A DNA stretch of 64,000 nucleotides from positions 1 to 64,000 of the forward strand of contig CAZGAH010000004.1 in the NCBI GenBank assembly GCA_964523295.1. The letters run 5' to 3'. Below the pieces are notes generated by a model, which did not search any database, was not told the origin of the DNA, and saw nothing but the letters and a program-made list of their open reading frames with translations. Below are positions 35,366-44,311 of this stretch, piece after piece; the first letter of the stretch is position 1, and every line of letters begins with the position of its first letter. This DNA comes from CAZGAH01 sp964523295. Lineage in GTDB: Bacteria; Desulfobacterota; Desulfovibrionia; Desulfovibrionales; Desulfovibrionaceae. Made by a program: the position numbers and the translations under genes.

Positions 35366-36016
35366 CTTCATTGAACGCATACTTTTCATATTGCAGGCTT
35401 TTTTGTTCATCCTTGTATTGCACGCTTCAAACAAAACACGTGAACGCAAACCAAAAAACATTAAACAAAAAACCACAAAATACAATTCAATGCAATCTAA
35501 TGCAACTATAGAGAAATCTGAATTTCCTTCTTAAAATTAACTATATAACTTTTTTAATACATTTTTCCGCCAGAATCAGCCAATATACATGCAATAAACG
35601 GCCAAGCCCAACGAACAATACAAAGAAATATCAATGCATTGCGCTAAAGAGAGCATCGACACGGAGCACAATACAACGCAATGACAACTACTATTGCCAT
35701 TATGCCGATCAATGTTCACAAAATGAATGATATGAATTGCAGAGAATTGCTACTACTGACTCTTCCGCCTGCCCCTGCCTCTCGCATATACCAGAATGCA
35801 GGCATTGGCAACAGCGCTGAAAAAAAAATCCGAAAACGCGCATATTCGGCAGCGAGTGGAGTATTGCCGCGGCTTCCGAGGGGGGGGCGGAGTGCGGAGA
35901 AAAACGACTTCGGCGCCTGGAGCTGAGGACGGCAGCACGGGAACGTGACGCGGAGACGCCGCAGCCGGATGCTCCAAGGCGACCGGCTGCGGCGGAAGGG
36001 GGCAATGTGTAATCTG
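35366..36016. other. AT-rich intergenic region
   Basis: About 650 bases before MCP copy 4's stop. The part 35380-35840 is strikingly A/T-rich (AAAACATTAAACAAAAAACC and similar) compared with all neighbouring DNA. Short open frames here lack ribosome sites and family features. The right end holds a hairpin at 35958-35993. Confidence 0.7.
35958..35993 (-). terminator. hairpin downstream of MCP copy 4
   Basis: An 11-bp perfect stem (GCCGCAGCCGG/CCGGCTGCGGC) with a 14-base loop, 23 bases after the MCP stop. No T-run follows on the minus strand, so its efficiency is uncertain. Confidence 0.5.
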
Positions 36017-38125
36017 TCAGGCCAGGCAGGTCTTTCCTTCGTTTTCAAATGCGGTGATCAGACTGCCCAGGTCTTTGGCCTGCTGGACCATGTGTTCCAC
36101 GGCTGAACTCGATTCGCTCATGCCCTGGGCTATCTCTGCCGAGATCACGCTGATGTTCTCGATGGCGCGGGTGATTTCGCCGCTAACCGTGGACTGTTCC
36201 TCGGCCGCGGTGGCGATGCAGGTAACCTGCGTCGAAGACTCCTCGACCAGGAAGACGATTTCGTTCAGGGCGCTGCCGGACTCCTCGGCCAGCGTGGTGA
36301 CCTGGTTAACGGCCTGGGCAGCCTCCTTGACCTTGCTCACGTTGCGATTGGTTCCGCTCTGGATGTTGGTGATGGCCTGGCCGACCTCCTGCGTGGCGGA
36401 CATGGTCTTTTCGGCGAGCTTACGGACCTCGTCGGCGACCACGGCGAAACCGCGGCCGGCCTCTCCGGCGCGGGCCGCCTCGATGGCCGCATTCAGGGCG
36501 AGCAGGTTGGTCTGGTCGGCGATGTCGGAGATGACGTTGATGATGTGGCCGATGGACTGTGCCTGGTTGCCGAGTTCGGCCATGGCGTTTTCAAGCTCCC
36601 CTGCCAGACGGTTGACCGTGGCAATGGCCGTGATGGCGCGCGAGACCACCTGCGCGCCGGTATGGGCCTTGCTCCCGGCGTTGACAGCCTGGGTTGCGGC
36701 CGCGTTGGCGTTACGGGCAACCTCGGAGACCGAGGCGTTCATTTCTTCCACGGCGGAGACGGTTTCTCCGATGCGCTCGTCCTGGGTAGCCACGCCGCGC
36801 GACACGCCCTCGATACGGCTGGTGAGTTCGCCAACGGCTCGGGAGATGGAATCAACCACGCCGCGCAGTTTGGCAGCCGCCTCGATCATGCCCTGGGCAC
36901 GCGCCTGATCGGCTTCGGCCTTGGCCTGGTCAGCGCGATCCAAGGCGTCGACAGCGGCCCTGGCGTGCTCCTCGGCCTCAGCCTGTTTATGCTCGACGGT
37001 TTCCAGTCCGGATTTGATACTGTCTACCATGCTGTTCAGCGAGTCGGCCAGGACGCCGACCTCGTCGTGGCGCAGCAGTTCCAGATGCGTAGAAAAGTCT
37101 CCGCCGGCCACGCGACGCGAGTAATCGGCCAGTTGGGCCAAAGGTTTGGTGATGGAGCGGACGATGAGCAGGGCGATGACCAGGCAGCCAAGCACAGTCG
37201 TGATGCCGATGGTCAGAATGGCGCTCAGGGCCGAGGCCTCCACCCTGGAGACTTCCAGAGAGGTCTCGTCCAGCAGCGTACGGGAAAGGGTGACGATGTC
37301 CCCGCCGATCTTGTCGAGCGTGCCGGTCAGGGCCTTATCCTTGGCGAAAAGTTCGCTGGCCTCCCCGGCCAGGGCCAGCAGCTTCGTGAGCGTCGTATTC
37401 ACCTCGGTGTTGAAATTTATCAAAAATGGATCTTTGGAGGCCTTGGCAAGCTGCTCTACAGCCACAAACGCGGTGGCCTCCCTCCCAATCGCAAAGGCCT
37501 TGAAGGCCTCGCGCCAGGAGGTGTCGCCGGTCAGCAGGTAATTCTGGTGCAGTGTGAGCAGCTTGAGAAAAAAGGATCGGCAGTCGCGCGCCAGAGCAAT
37601 CATTTCCTGTTTTGCTATCGACAGCTGCTCGCCTTCGATCTGCAACTCCGCCTGCTCGCGGGTGAGATCGGCGAGGACTCGTTCGATATGCGCGAAGCCC
37701 TGCTCCAGGCCCCGGCTCATTTCGCCGGAGACGCCGACGAAGCGCTCGTGCGTGGTGACAACGCCGTTGAACTGACCGAGATAGCTTTCGAAAGTCGACT
37801 TGAGTTCAGAGAGTTGACCCTGCCATTGGCGTAGCGAGGACTCGGCATGAAGGCCGTTCAGTTCCCGACTCAGTTCTGCGGCCGCTTCTTCCAGGCCAGT
37901 CCGAAATTGGGGCAGATAGAACTGCAGATAGGATTTTTCCTGGATCCGCACAGCCTGCATGTCTTTATAGGCAAAATGAATTCGTTCCTTGAAGGCGGCG
38001 ATGTCCTGGATGCGCCCGTAATAATGGCGCGTGGTCAGAACGATAAGAACGAGCCCGAGCAGGCTGAGCAGGCCGAGCAGGCCGAGCTTCCAGCCTATAG
38101 TGAGGTTGGCGTACCATTGGCGCAT
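36017..38125 (-). CDS. methyl-accepting chemotaxis protein, copy 4
   Basis: 702 residues: TM1 (12-32), helical periplasmic sensor, TM2 (~300-322), HAMP, linker, MA domain (NLLALNAAIEAARAGEAGRG), C-terminus KTCLA. Very similar to copy 2 across the sensor as well as the signalling domain. ATG 38125 has AGGAG upstream. An intact Cache gene lies 118 bases upstream, with a strong hairpin between. Confidence 0.95.
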   Translation of the reverse strand: MRQWYANLTIGWKLGLLGLLSLLGLVLIVLTTRHYYGRIQDIAAFKERIHFAYKDMQAVRIQEKSYLQFYLPQFRTGLEEAAAELSRELNGLHAESSLRQWQGQLSELKSTFESYLGQFNGVVTTHERFVGVSGEMSRGLEQGFAHIERVLADLTREQAELQIEGEQLSIAKQEMIALARDCRSFFLKLLTLHQNYLLTGDTSWREAFKAFAIGREATAFVAVEQLAKASKDPFLINFNTEVNTTLTKLLALAGEASELFAKDKALTGTLDKIGGDIVTLSRTLLDETSLEVSRVEASALSAILTIGITTVLGCLVIALLIVRSITKPLAQLADYSRRVAGGDFSTHLELLRHDEVGVLADSLNSMVDSIKSGLETVEHKQAEAEEHARAAVDALDRADQAKAEADQARAQGMIEAAAKLRGVVDSISRAVGELTSRIEGVSRGVATQDERIGETVSAVEEMNASVSEVARNANAAATQAVNAGSKAHTGAQVVSRAITAIATVNRLAGELENAMAELGNQAQSIGHIINVISDIADQTNLLALNAAIEAARAGEAGRGFAVVADEVRKLAEKTMSATQEVGQAITNIQSGTNRNVSKVKEAAQAVNQVTTLAEESGSALNEIVFLVEESSTQVTCIATAAEEQSTVSGEITRAIENISVISAEIAQGMSESSSAVEHMVQQAKDLGSLITAFENEGKTCLA

Positions 38126-38177
38126 GGCGGGAACTCCTGAATGGGTGATGATACTAGGGAATACGTAGGCGCACCGA

Positions 38178-38214
38178 CCTCCCCGACGCCGACGCGAGGT
38201 CGGCGTCGGGGAGG
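38178..38214 (-). promoter_or_regulatory. 16-bp hairpin between Cache copy 2 and MCP copy 4
   Basis: A perfect 16-bp stem (38178-38193 with 38199-38214; arm CCTCCCCGACGCCGAC) and a 5-base loop. No T-run on the minus strand. It could lower MCP expression relative to the Cache gene, or protect the Cache mRNA end. Confidence 0.65.
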
Positions 38215-38243
38215 CTGATCGGCGCGCAGACCGGACAACGTGA

Positions 38244-38810
38244 CTACTGCTTCATTTTCGCGATTTCTTCCTCAGGCAGGTCATAGACGCCGCAGCCCAG
38301 GACCAGGTCCTGGTCGCCGACCTTGCACAGCTTGACGTAGGAAATCTTCTTCGATCCCTCTTTCTCGCCCGGTTTGGGCCACATGTAATCGACCCAGCCT
38401 GCCCCCTTCTCGCCGGCGAGTTTGTTCATCTCGGCGAAAAAGAGCTTGCCCTGCGTGTCCTTGAGATTGATCAGCTCCTTGCCTTCCATCTTGAACTTGA
38501 TCGGATGCATGATCATCTTGCCGTTCATGTCGTGGATCCAGATGTAGGTCCCGGAGAAGATAAAGGCACTTCCCTTGCCCTTGAATTTGGCCAGGGCCGG
38601 CAGGCCATCGGCCTGAAGCAGGGAGCAGCCCTCCTCGACCTTGGCCCGGATCATTTCGGCCGTGACCTTGTCCTTCTCCGTGCTCGCGGCAAATTCCTCG
38701 GACTCTTTTGCCAGTTCTTCCGGTGACTGATCCTGAGCGTACGCGACGACGCTCATGGACAGGATCAATGCCATAGCCAACAGGACGTGCGTAATCGAAT
38801 ACTTGTGCAT
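38244..38810 (-). CDS. periplasmic single-Cache-domain protein, copy 2
   Basis: 188 residues, the same length as copy 1 and almost identical over the mature domain (about residues 30-188), while the signal peptide differs (begins MHKYSITH). Signal cleavage is likely after AYA. ATG 38810 has GGGGA before it; the open frame continues upstream, but those residues have no counterpart in copy 1. Partner of MCP copy 4. Confidence 0.92.
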   Translation of the reverse strand: MHKYSITHVLLAMALILSMSVVAYAQDQSPEELAKESEEFAASTEKDKVTAEMIRAKVEEGCSLLQADGLPALAKFKGKGSAFIFSGTYIWIHDMNGKMIMHPIKFKMEGKELINLKDTQGKLFFAEMNKLAGEKGAGWVDYMWPKPGEKEGSKKISYVKLCKVGDQDLVLGCGVYDLPEEEIAKMKQ

Positions 38811-39387
38811 GAGTCCCCCATACAAACGTTGATGATTGTATAAGCCCGAATGCCGACAGCCTCTTTGACGAAAGAGTACGAAGGTCACAGAATGTGCCGT
38901 TCCCCAACGCTGCAAACAAAGCCACCCTCAGACTCTGAAAAGAACATAGTCTTGCCTTGCACGGCTAATGCCGCTGAAAAAAAGTGCCAGCGAGAAATAT
39001 GTCCACTGTTATGAACATCAGTGAATCGCCATTACAGAATCAACCATCATTGCGTCCGTGGGACATATACCAGAAAAAGTGATCATAATCAATAGAGCAT
39101 TTTAACTTAAAGCTGCACGAACGAGTTATACATTTAGCCCATTCGATGCGAAATGCACCATTTCAGCCGCTCAGAGACGCCTTCAGGGGGCAAATCACCC
39201 CTCCGTTCAGGCCGTATGGGATTTTTTATAGCGCACACGAAAGGCTGCCTGTATCCCGTCCGCGGAAATTCGTCGTAGCCGTCATGCGCCCAAGCCGCGG
39301 CCAAAGTGACCCCGTGTCGCTCCTTGCTGAGTCCGGGGGGCCTTGAAAGAGGCAAACGCCAGGTATTTACGTTTGACGTAACGCGGA
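38811..39387. other. intergenic region upstream of Cache copy 2
   Basis: 577 bases, AT-richer than average, between the Cache gene (minus) and the higB remnant (plus). It should hold the Cache/MCP promoter; only weak similarity to the duplicated upstream regions is seen near the gene. Minus-strand open frames at 39134-39355 look non-coding. Confidence 0.6.
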
Positions 39388-39489
39388 ATGATCATTAGTA
39401 AGGGGGTCATGAAACCGGACCAGCTCAACGCGGCGACCTCGCTCCAGGACCTGAACGTGCCAGGAGACAGGCTGGAGGCACTGAAGTGA
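39388..39489 (+). pseudogene. higB: HigB toxin remnant with internal deletions
   Basis: A 33-codon frame starting MIIS and continuing LNAATSLQDLNVPGDRLEALK then TGA. The core matches HigB/RelE-type toxins (usual form LDAATSLQDLNVPG..LHALKGD), but the N-terminal ~45 residues are reduced to a few codons and the C-terminal catalytic half is missing. It lies directly before higA, as in normal higBA operons. The product should be inactive. Confidence 0.75.
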
Positions 39490-39512
39490 AGTGAATTGCC
39501 ACTGAGGAAAAA

Positions 39513-39818
39513 ATGCGAACACCAATCCATCCTGGCGAACACCTTGCCGAAATGCTCGACGAACTCGGCATGAGCGCTACCGCACTGGCCCGCAAACTGG
39601 ACGTGCCCACCAATCGGATTACACAAATTGTGAACGGCCAGCGGGCTGTGACTGCGGACACTGCCTTGCGCCTGGGACATTTTTTCGGCGTCAGTGCCGA
39701 ATTCTGGCTGAACCTTCAAAAAGCGTATGAACTGCGCCAGGCGCAATTGAGCCTCGGAGAACACCTCGCCGTACTCCCCACACTGGCAGAAAGTATCCCG
39801 GCTGCGCGCAGCAGCTAA
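39513..39818 (+). CDS. higA: HigA-family antitoxin
   Basis: 101 residues with an XRE-type helix-turn-helix: PIHPGEHLAEMLDELGMSATALARKLDVP, then RITQIVNGQRAVTADTALRL, then FWLNLQKAYELR, all typical of HigA. It binds its toxin and the operon promoter. GAGG precedes the ATG. The toxin gene upstream is only a remnant, so this is an orphan antitoxin or regulator. Confidence 0.93.
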   Translation: MRTPIHPGEHLAEMLDELGMSATALARKLDVPTNRITQIVNGQRAVTADTALRLGHFFGVSAEFWLNLQKAYELRQAQLSLGEHLAVLPTLAESIPAARSS

Positions 39819-40005
39819 GGTCCGCGGCCATTCGTCCGGATGCCGCACCGTATCCGCGACTATTCGTGGCACCGGCAATGGACACGCTGAACGGTATGGT
39901 TTTGCCTTCCGGAAAGACCGGGACCCGGGCGCGAATTTCCCTGCTGGATTTTTCGACGAACTTGCAGTAGCTACGAGGATTCGCGCATAACACGACCGTT
40001 ATATC

Positions 40006-40033
40006 GCCCGGGCTCCGCTGCCGGGCTCTTTTT
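40006..40033 (+). terminator. rho-independent terminator before nrdJ
   Basis: Stem GCCCGG/CCGGGC with a 9-base loop, followed by TCTTTTT. It lies 20 bases before the nrdJ ATG, so it either ends higA transcription or is part of a leader that controls nrdJ. No clear cobalamin riboswitch box was seen upstream. Confidence 0.75.
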
Positions 40034-40052
40034 CCTGCCCGAAGGGGGTTGC

Positions 40053-42314
40053 ATGGTTATTCCGGTTCTACCCGCACATCTTCCCGCATTTTCGTTGACT
40101 GCCAACGCGCAGCTGGTGCTTGCCAAGCGCTATCTGCGCAAGGACGCCGACGGCAAACCCGGCGAGACGCCGGCGGAGCTGTTCTGGCGCGTGGCCTGGA
40201 GCATCGCCGCCGAGGAGGAAAAATACTCAAGCTCCCCCTATTGCACGCGCATCGAGGAACTGGCGACGAACATCTATACCCTGATGACCACGGGCCGCTT
40301 TCTGCCCAATTCGCCGACGCTCATGAACGCGGGCACGCCGCTGGGTCAGCTGGCCGCCTGTTTCGTCCTGCCCGTCGGCGATTCCATCGAAGAGATATTC
40401 GACGCGGTCAAACACGCGGCCCTGATCCACAAATCCGGCGGCGGCACGGGATTCTCCTTTTCCAGGCTGCGGCCAAAGGAAAGCCGGGTCGGGTCGACCG
40501 GGGGCGTGGCCTCGGGTCCGCTGTCGTTTTTGCGCATCTTCAACACGGCCACGGAGCAGATCAAACAGGGAGGAACCCGCCGCGGCGCGAACATGGGCAT
40601 CCTGCGCGTCGATCATCCCGATATCATCGAATTCATCCGGGCCAAGGAGCGCGAGGGCGAGCTGAACAATTTCAATCTCTCCGTGGGATTGACCGAAACC
40701 TTCATGAAGGCGGTGGAGGCAGACGGAACCTACGATCTGATCGCCCCGCACACCAGGACGGTCAAGAAACAGCTCAAGGCGCGCGAGGTGTTCGAGCTGC
40801 TGGTGCGCAAGGCCTGGGAAAGCGGGGACCCGGGCATCGTATTCCTGGACCGTATCAACGTAGACAATCCCACGCCGGCGCAGGGGCAGATCGAGAGTAC
40901 GAACCCCTGCGGCGAGCAGCCGTTGCTGCCCTACGAGGCGTGCAACCTGGGCTCGATCAACCTGGCGCGTTACGTGCTTGCCGGGCGCGAACGTCCGGAG
41001 GAATCCATCGACTGGCGACAACTGAAGACCGACATCCAGCTTGCAGTGCGCTTTCTGGACAACGTCATCGACGCCTCGCGCTATCCTCTCGACCGCATCG
41101 AAGACATGGTGCGCAAGAACCGCAAGATCGGCCTGGGGATCATGGGCTGGGCCGACATGCTCTTTCAGCTCGACGTGCCCTATGACAGCCAGCAGGCGCT
41201 CAATCTGGCGGAACGGCTGATGGAATTCATCCAGGTGGAATCCCGTCTGGCCTCGGCGAATCTGGCGCAGGAGCGGGAGCCGTTTCCGGCGTTTCAGGAA
41301 TCCCTCTACGCCGAGCGCAATCAGGGCCCCTACCGCAACGCCACGACCACGACCATAGCGCCGACAGGCACGCTCTCCATACTTGCCGGCTGTTCCTCGG
41401 GCATCGAACCACTCTTCGCGCTCTGCTTTTCGCGCAACGTCATGGACGGCGAGAAACTCGTGGAGGTCAATCCCTTTTTCGAGCAGGCGCTCCGGAAAAC
41501 GCAGAGCTACAGCCGCGCGTTGATGGATGAGGTGGCGGAAAAGGGCAGCGTGCGGCATATTGAGCATCTGCCGGCCGCCTTGCGCCGTGTTTTCGTCACC
41601 TCCATGGATATCGACGCGGCCTGGCATCTGAAAATGCAGGCGGCCTTTCAGCGGTTCACGGACAACGCCGTGTCCAAGACGGTGAATTTGCCGAACTCGG
41701 CCACGCAGGACGACATCCGCAGCATCTACTGGATGGCCTATGAACTCGGATGCAAGGGCGTCACGGTCTATCGCGACGGGTGCAAATCGGTGCAGGTGCT
41801 CTGCACCGGGGAAAAGGGACAAGAGGCGGCGGGACATCCCCAGCAGGACAGCCGCTCGGTCAAGGACCGCCCGGACGTGGTCTACGGCTTCACCCAGAAG
41901 ATCAAGACCGGGCTGGGCGTGATGTACCTCACGATCAACGAACTCGATGGACGTCCTTTCGAGGTCTTCGCCACCATCGGCAAATCGGGCAGATCGATCA
42001 CGGCCAAGGCCGAGGCCATAGGCCGACTGGTCTCGCTGGCGCTGCGCTCGGGCATCGAGGTCATCGAGGTTGTCCGACAGCTCAAAGGCATTGTCGGCGA
42101 GCACCCGGTGTATCAGAATCAGAAAAAAGGCCTGCTCCTTTCGCTGCCCGACGCCATTGCCTGGGTTCTGGAAAACCGCTATCTCAAGGCGGACGAGCCT
42201 GTCCGCGTGGGCAGCGCTCTGGACGGCAACGCCTGCCCCGAGTGCGGGGAGAGCCTGATCTTTCAGGAGGGCTGTTTCGTATGCCAACACTGCGGCTTCA
42301 CCAAATGCGGGTAA
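40053..42314 (+). CDS. nrdJ: adenosylcobalamin-dependent (class II) ribonucleotide reductase
   Basis: 753 residues. Substrate and radical-site regions are recognisable: NSPTLMNAG, the KSGGGTGFSFSRLRP stretch, ESTNPCGEQPLLPYEACNLGSINL with the active-site Cys, and PTGTLSILAGCSSGIEP. A C-terminal zinc-ribbon (CPECG...CQHCG) follows, as in NrdJ from many anaerobes. It makes deoxynucleotides using vitamin B12 and works with or without oxygen. AGGGGG lies before the ATG. ftsE begins six bases after its stop. Confidence 0.97.
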   Translation: MVIPVLPAHLPAFSLTANAQLVLAKRYLRKDADGKPGETPAELFWRVAWSIAAEEEKYSSSPYCTRIEELATNIYTLMTTGRFLPNSPTLMNAGTPLGQLAACFVLPVGDSIEEIFDAVKHAALIHKSGGGTGFSFSRLRPKESRVGSTGGVASGPLSFLRIFNTATEQIKQGGTRRGANMGILRVDHPDIIEFIRAKEREGELNNFNLSVGLTETFMKAVEADGTYDLIAPHTRTVKKQLKAREVFELLVRKAWESGDPGIVFLDRINVDNPTPAQGQIESTNPCGEQPLLPYEACNLGSINLARYVLAGRERPEESIDWRQLKTDIQLAVRFLDNVIDASRYPLDRIEDMVRKNRKIGLGIMGWADMLFQLDVPYDSQQALNLAERLMEFIQVESRLASANLAQEREPFPAFQESLYAERNQGPYRNATTTTIAPTGTLSILAGCSSGIEPLFALCFSRNVMDGEKLVEVNPFFEQALRKTQSYSRALMDEVAEKGSVRHIEHLPAALRRVFVTSMDIDAAWHLKMQAAFQRFTDNAVSKTVNLPNSATQDDIRSIYWMAYELGCKGVTVYRDGCKSVQVLCTGEKGQEAAGHPQQDSRSVKDRPDVVYGFTQKIKTGLGVMYLTINELDGRPFEVFATIGKSGRSITAKAEAIGRLVSLALRSGIEVIEVVRQLKGIVGEHPVYQNQKKGLLLSLPDAIAWVLENRYLKADEPVRVGSALDGNACPECGESLIFQEGCFVCQHCGFTKCG

Positions 42315-42320
42315 CCGGGC

Positions 42321-43232
42321 ATGTCCATCATCACGCTGGATCGCGTCTCGCATAGCTTCGAAGGCTACTGGGCCTTGAAAGACATCTCCTTCAGCCTGGA
42401 GGAGGGCGAATTTCTCTTTCTGACCGGCCCGTCCGGGGCAGGCAAGACGTCCCTGCTGCGTCTGCTCTACGGCGATCTGCCGCTCATGCGCGGATCGGCC
42501 ATGGTGGCCGGATTCAACCTGCGCGAACGCAGCAACCGGACCCTGCCCCTGCTCCGACGCCAGCTCGGGGTGGTGTTTCAGGACTTCAAAATCCTGCCCG
42601 AACGCACGGTGTATGACAACGTGGCCATTGCCCTGGAAGTACGCGGCCTGCGCAGGGAAACGATCGACCGCCGGGTCCGGGCCGTTCTGCGCGGCCTGAA
42701 TCTGGACACCCGCAGCGACGCCGCCTGTTCAAGCCTTTCCGGCGGCGAACAGCAACGCGTGGCCATTGCCCGCGCCGTGGTCGTCAATCCCAGGCTGCTG
42801 CTGGCCGACGAGCCCTCGGGCAACCTCGACCCCAAACTCTCGCTGCGGATCATGGATATCTTCCGGCAATTCAACGCACACGGCACGGCGGTGATCCTGG
42901 CCACCCACAGCCCCGACCTCCTGGCTGCTTTCCCGGGCGCGCGGATACTAGCGCTCGATCAGGGCGTGATCGCCGCGCCGCAGGCAACGGTTCCCCATCC
43001 CTCCGCGCCGAGACAGGCCGCATCACGACAGGCCTCGCCACAACAGGCCCCCTGCCCTCCCGGCCCGACGCAAGAGCCCGCTTTGGACGCGTCCACGCAG
43101 GCGATGCCGGCGAAGAACGGCCAGGCCGCCGCCAGCGCAGGGCCTGAGCCCGGTACACAGGCACCCGTTGCTGCGGCCGCACCCTCCGAACCCGAACCGA
43201 CAGCGACGCCGCTGCCAACCACGCGCGAGTGA
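42321..43232 (+). CDS. ftsE: cell division ATP-binding protein FtsE with low-complexity tail
   Basis: 303 residues. The first ~215 are a complete FtsE: Walker A GPSGAGKTS, Q-loop FQDFKILPERTVYDN, signature LSGGEQQR, Walker B LLLADEPSGNLDP, His in THS. The last ~85 residues are Ala/Pro/Gln/Ser/Thr-rich and disordered-looking, which ordinary FtsE (about 220 residues) does not have. With FtsX it controls peptidoglycan hydrolases at the septum. ftsX starts seven bases after the stop. Confidence 0.93.
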   Translation: MSIITLDRVSHSFEGYWALKDISFSLEEGEFLFLTGPSGAGKTSLLRLLYGDLPLMRGSAMVAGFNLRERSNRTLPLLRRQLGVVFQDFKILPERTVYDNVAIALEVRGLRRETIDRRVRAVLRGLNLDTRSDAACSSLSGGEQQRVAIARAVVVNPRLLLADEPSGNLDPKLSLRIMDIFRQFNAHGTAVILATHSPDLLAAFPGARILALDQGVIAAPQATVPHPSAPRQAASRQASPQQAPCPPGPTQEPALDASTQAMPAKNGQAAASAGPEPGTQAPVAAAAPSEPEPTATPLPTTRE

Positions 43233-43239
43233 GGCGGCC

Positions 43240-44214
43240 ATGCTGCAACTTGCCCTCCGACTGACGCTACGCGGCGCGCGCGACCTGCGAATCAACCCCT
43301 GGGCGCAGATACTCACGCTGGCGGCCGTAACCCTGGTTTCGTTTCTCGTCGGCCTGTTCCTGCTCTTTCTGCACAACCTCGACCGCGAATTACAGCGCAC
43401 GCGCGGGGACGTGCTGTTCCAGGTCTACTGGAAACCCGGCGTGGACCAGAATAAAATCCGGAACCAGTGGTCCAGCCTGGCCACTCTGGAGCGCCTTACC
43501 GAAATCAAGACCTTCACCCCGGACGAGGCCCTGGAAGGCCTGGCGGACAGTCTGGGACACGACGTCGACCTGAGTTGGGTCAAAAGCCAGAGTCCCTTGC
43601 CCGCCACGGCCCTGCTCGCCTTCGAGCCTCCGGACAAGGAGGACGAAGACTGGCGGCGCAAGGTCCGCACCAATCTGGAAACCCTGCCGGACGTGGAAAA
43701 GGTGCAGTCCAACGCCATCGGCGCCGAACTGGCCGAGGCCTGGGGGAAGTCCGCGCGGCGCTTTCTGTGGCCGTTGACCCTGTTCCTGGCCCTGATGCTC
43801 GCGCTCGTGGTCGGCAATACCATCAAGCTGGCGCTGCTCTCGCGGCGGGACGAAATCGACATCCTGCGCCTGGTCGGCGCGCAGGACTGGTACATCCGGC
43901 TGCCCCTGCTCGTAACCGGCGCCGTACACGGGCTGGGCGGCGCGCTGTTGTCGCTCGTGCTGCTCAAGATCACGCAGGCAGGAATCCGCGACCTGCTCAA
44001 TGTTCCCCCGTTATATATGGAGATCACCTTCTTGCCGTTTTTCCAGGTGCTCGAGCTGCTGGCCATCCTGACCGCCGTGGCCGTGCTCAGCAGCTGGGCC
44101 GCGGCCAGAAACCCCGAACGCGGACCTGTTCTCAGGCTGCTCGGGGGGCTGGCCTCGGAGACGCGCAGGCTGCTGGCGGAGAGGGCCAGGAAAGGACGCG
44201 GCACCAGACGGTGA
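43240..44214 (+). CDS. ftsX: cell division permease FtsX
   Basis: 324 residues with four membrane helices: one near 25-50, then an extracytoplasmic domain (about 55-185), and three at about 195-300 with the conserved RRDEIDILRLVGAQDWYIRLPLL loop. It is the membrane partner of FtsE. ATG 43240 has GAGG upstream; a longer frame lies inside ftsE and is not used. The C-terminal tail is basic (Arg-rich). Confidence 0.95.
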   Translation: MLQLALRLTLRGARDLRINPWAQILTLAAVTLVSFLVGLFLLFLHNLDRELQRTRGDVLFQVYWKPGVDQNKIRNQWSSLATLERLTEIKTFTPDEALEGLADSLGHDVDLSWVKSQSPLPATALLAFEPPDKEDEDWRRKVRTNLETLPDVEKVQSNAIGAELAEAWGKSARRFLWPLTLFLALMLALVVGNTIKLALLSRRDEIDILRLVGAQDWYIRLPLLVTGAVHGLGGALLSLVLLKITQAGIRDLLNVPPLYMEITFLPFFQVLELLAILTAVAVLSSWAAARNPERGPVLRLLGGLASETRRLLAERARKGRGTRR

Positions 44215-44311
44215 TCCCGAGACCTTTTGGACAAGGCCCCGGCCTGTTCACATTCACCCTGCGCGCGCCGCGCAGGCCCGGGCGTTTGCCCGTACACGCA
44301 AGGAAGGCATC

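Noticed and set aside
35681..35926. 81-codon plus-strand frame in the AT-rich region
   Set aside because: No ribosome site; composition changes abruptly within it; no family features.
39134..39355. Minus-strand frame of 73 codons
   Set aside because: No ribosome site, no recognisable domain; lies in an intergenic control region.
39819..40052. Cobalamin riboswitch upstream of nrdJ
   Set aside because: Expected on biological grounds, but no B12-box-like sequence was recognised by eye; a covariance-model search would decide. Only a terminator at 40006-40033 is visible.
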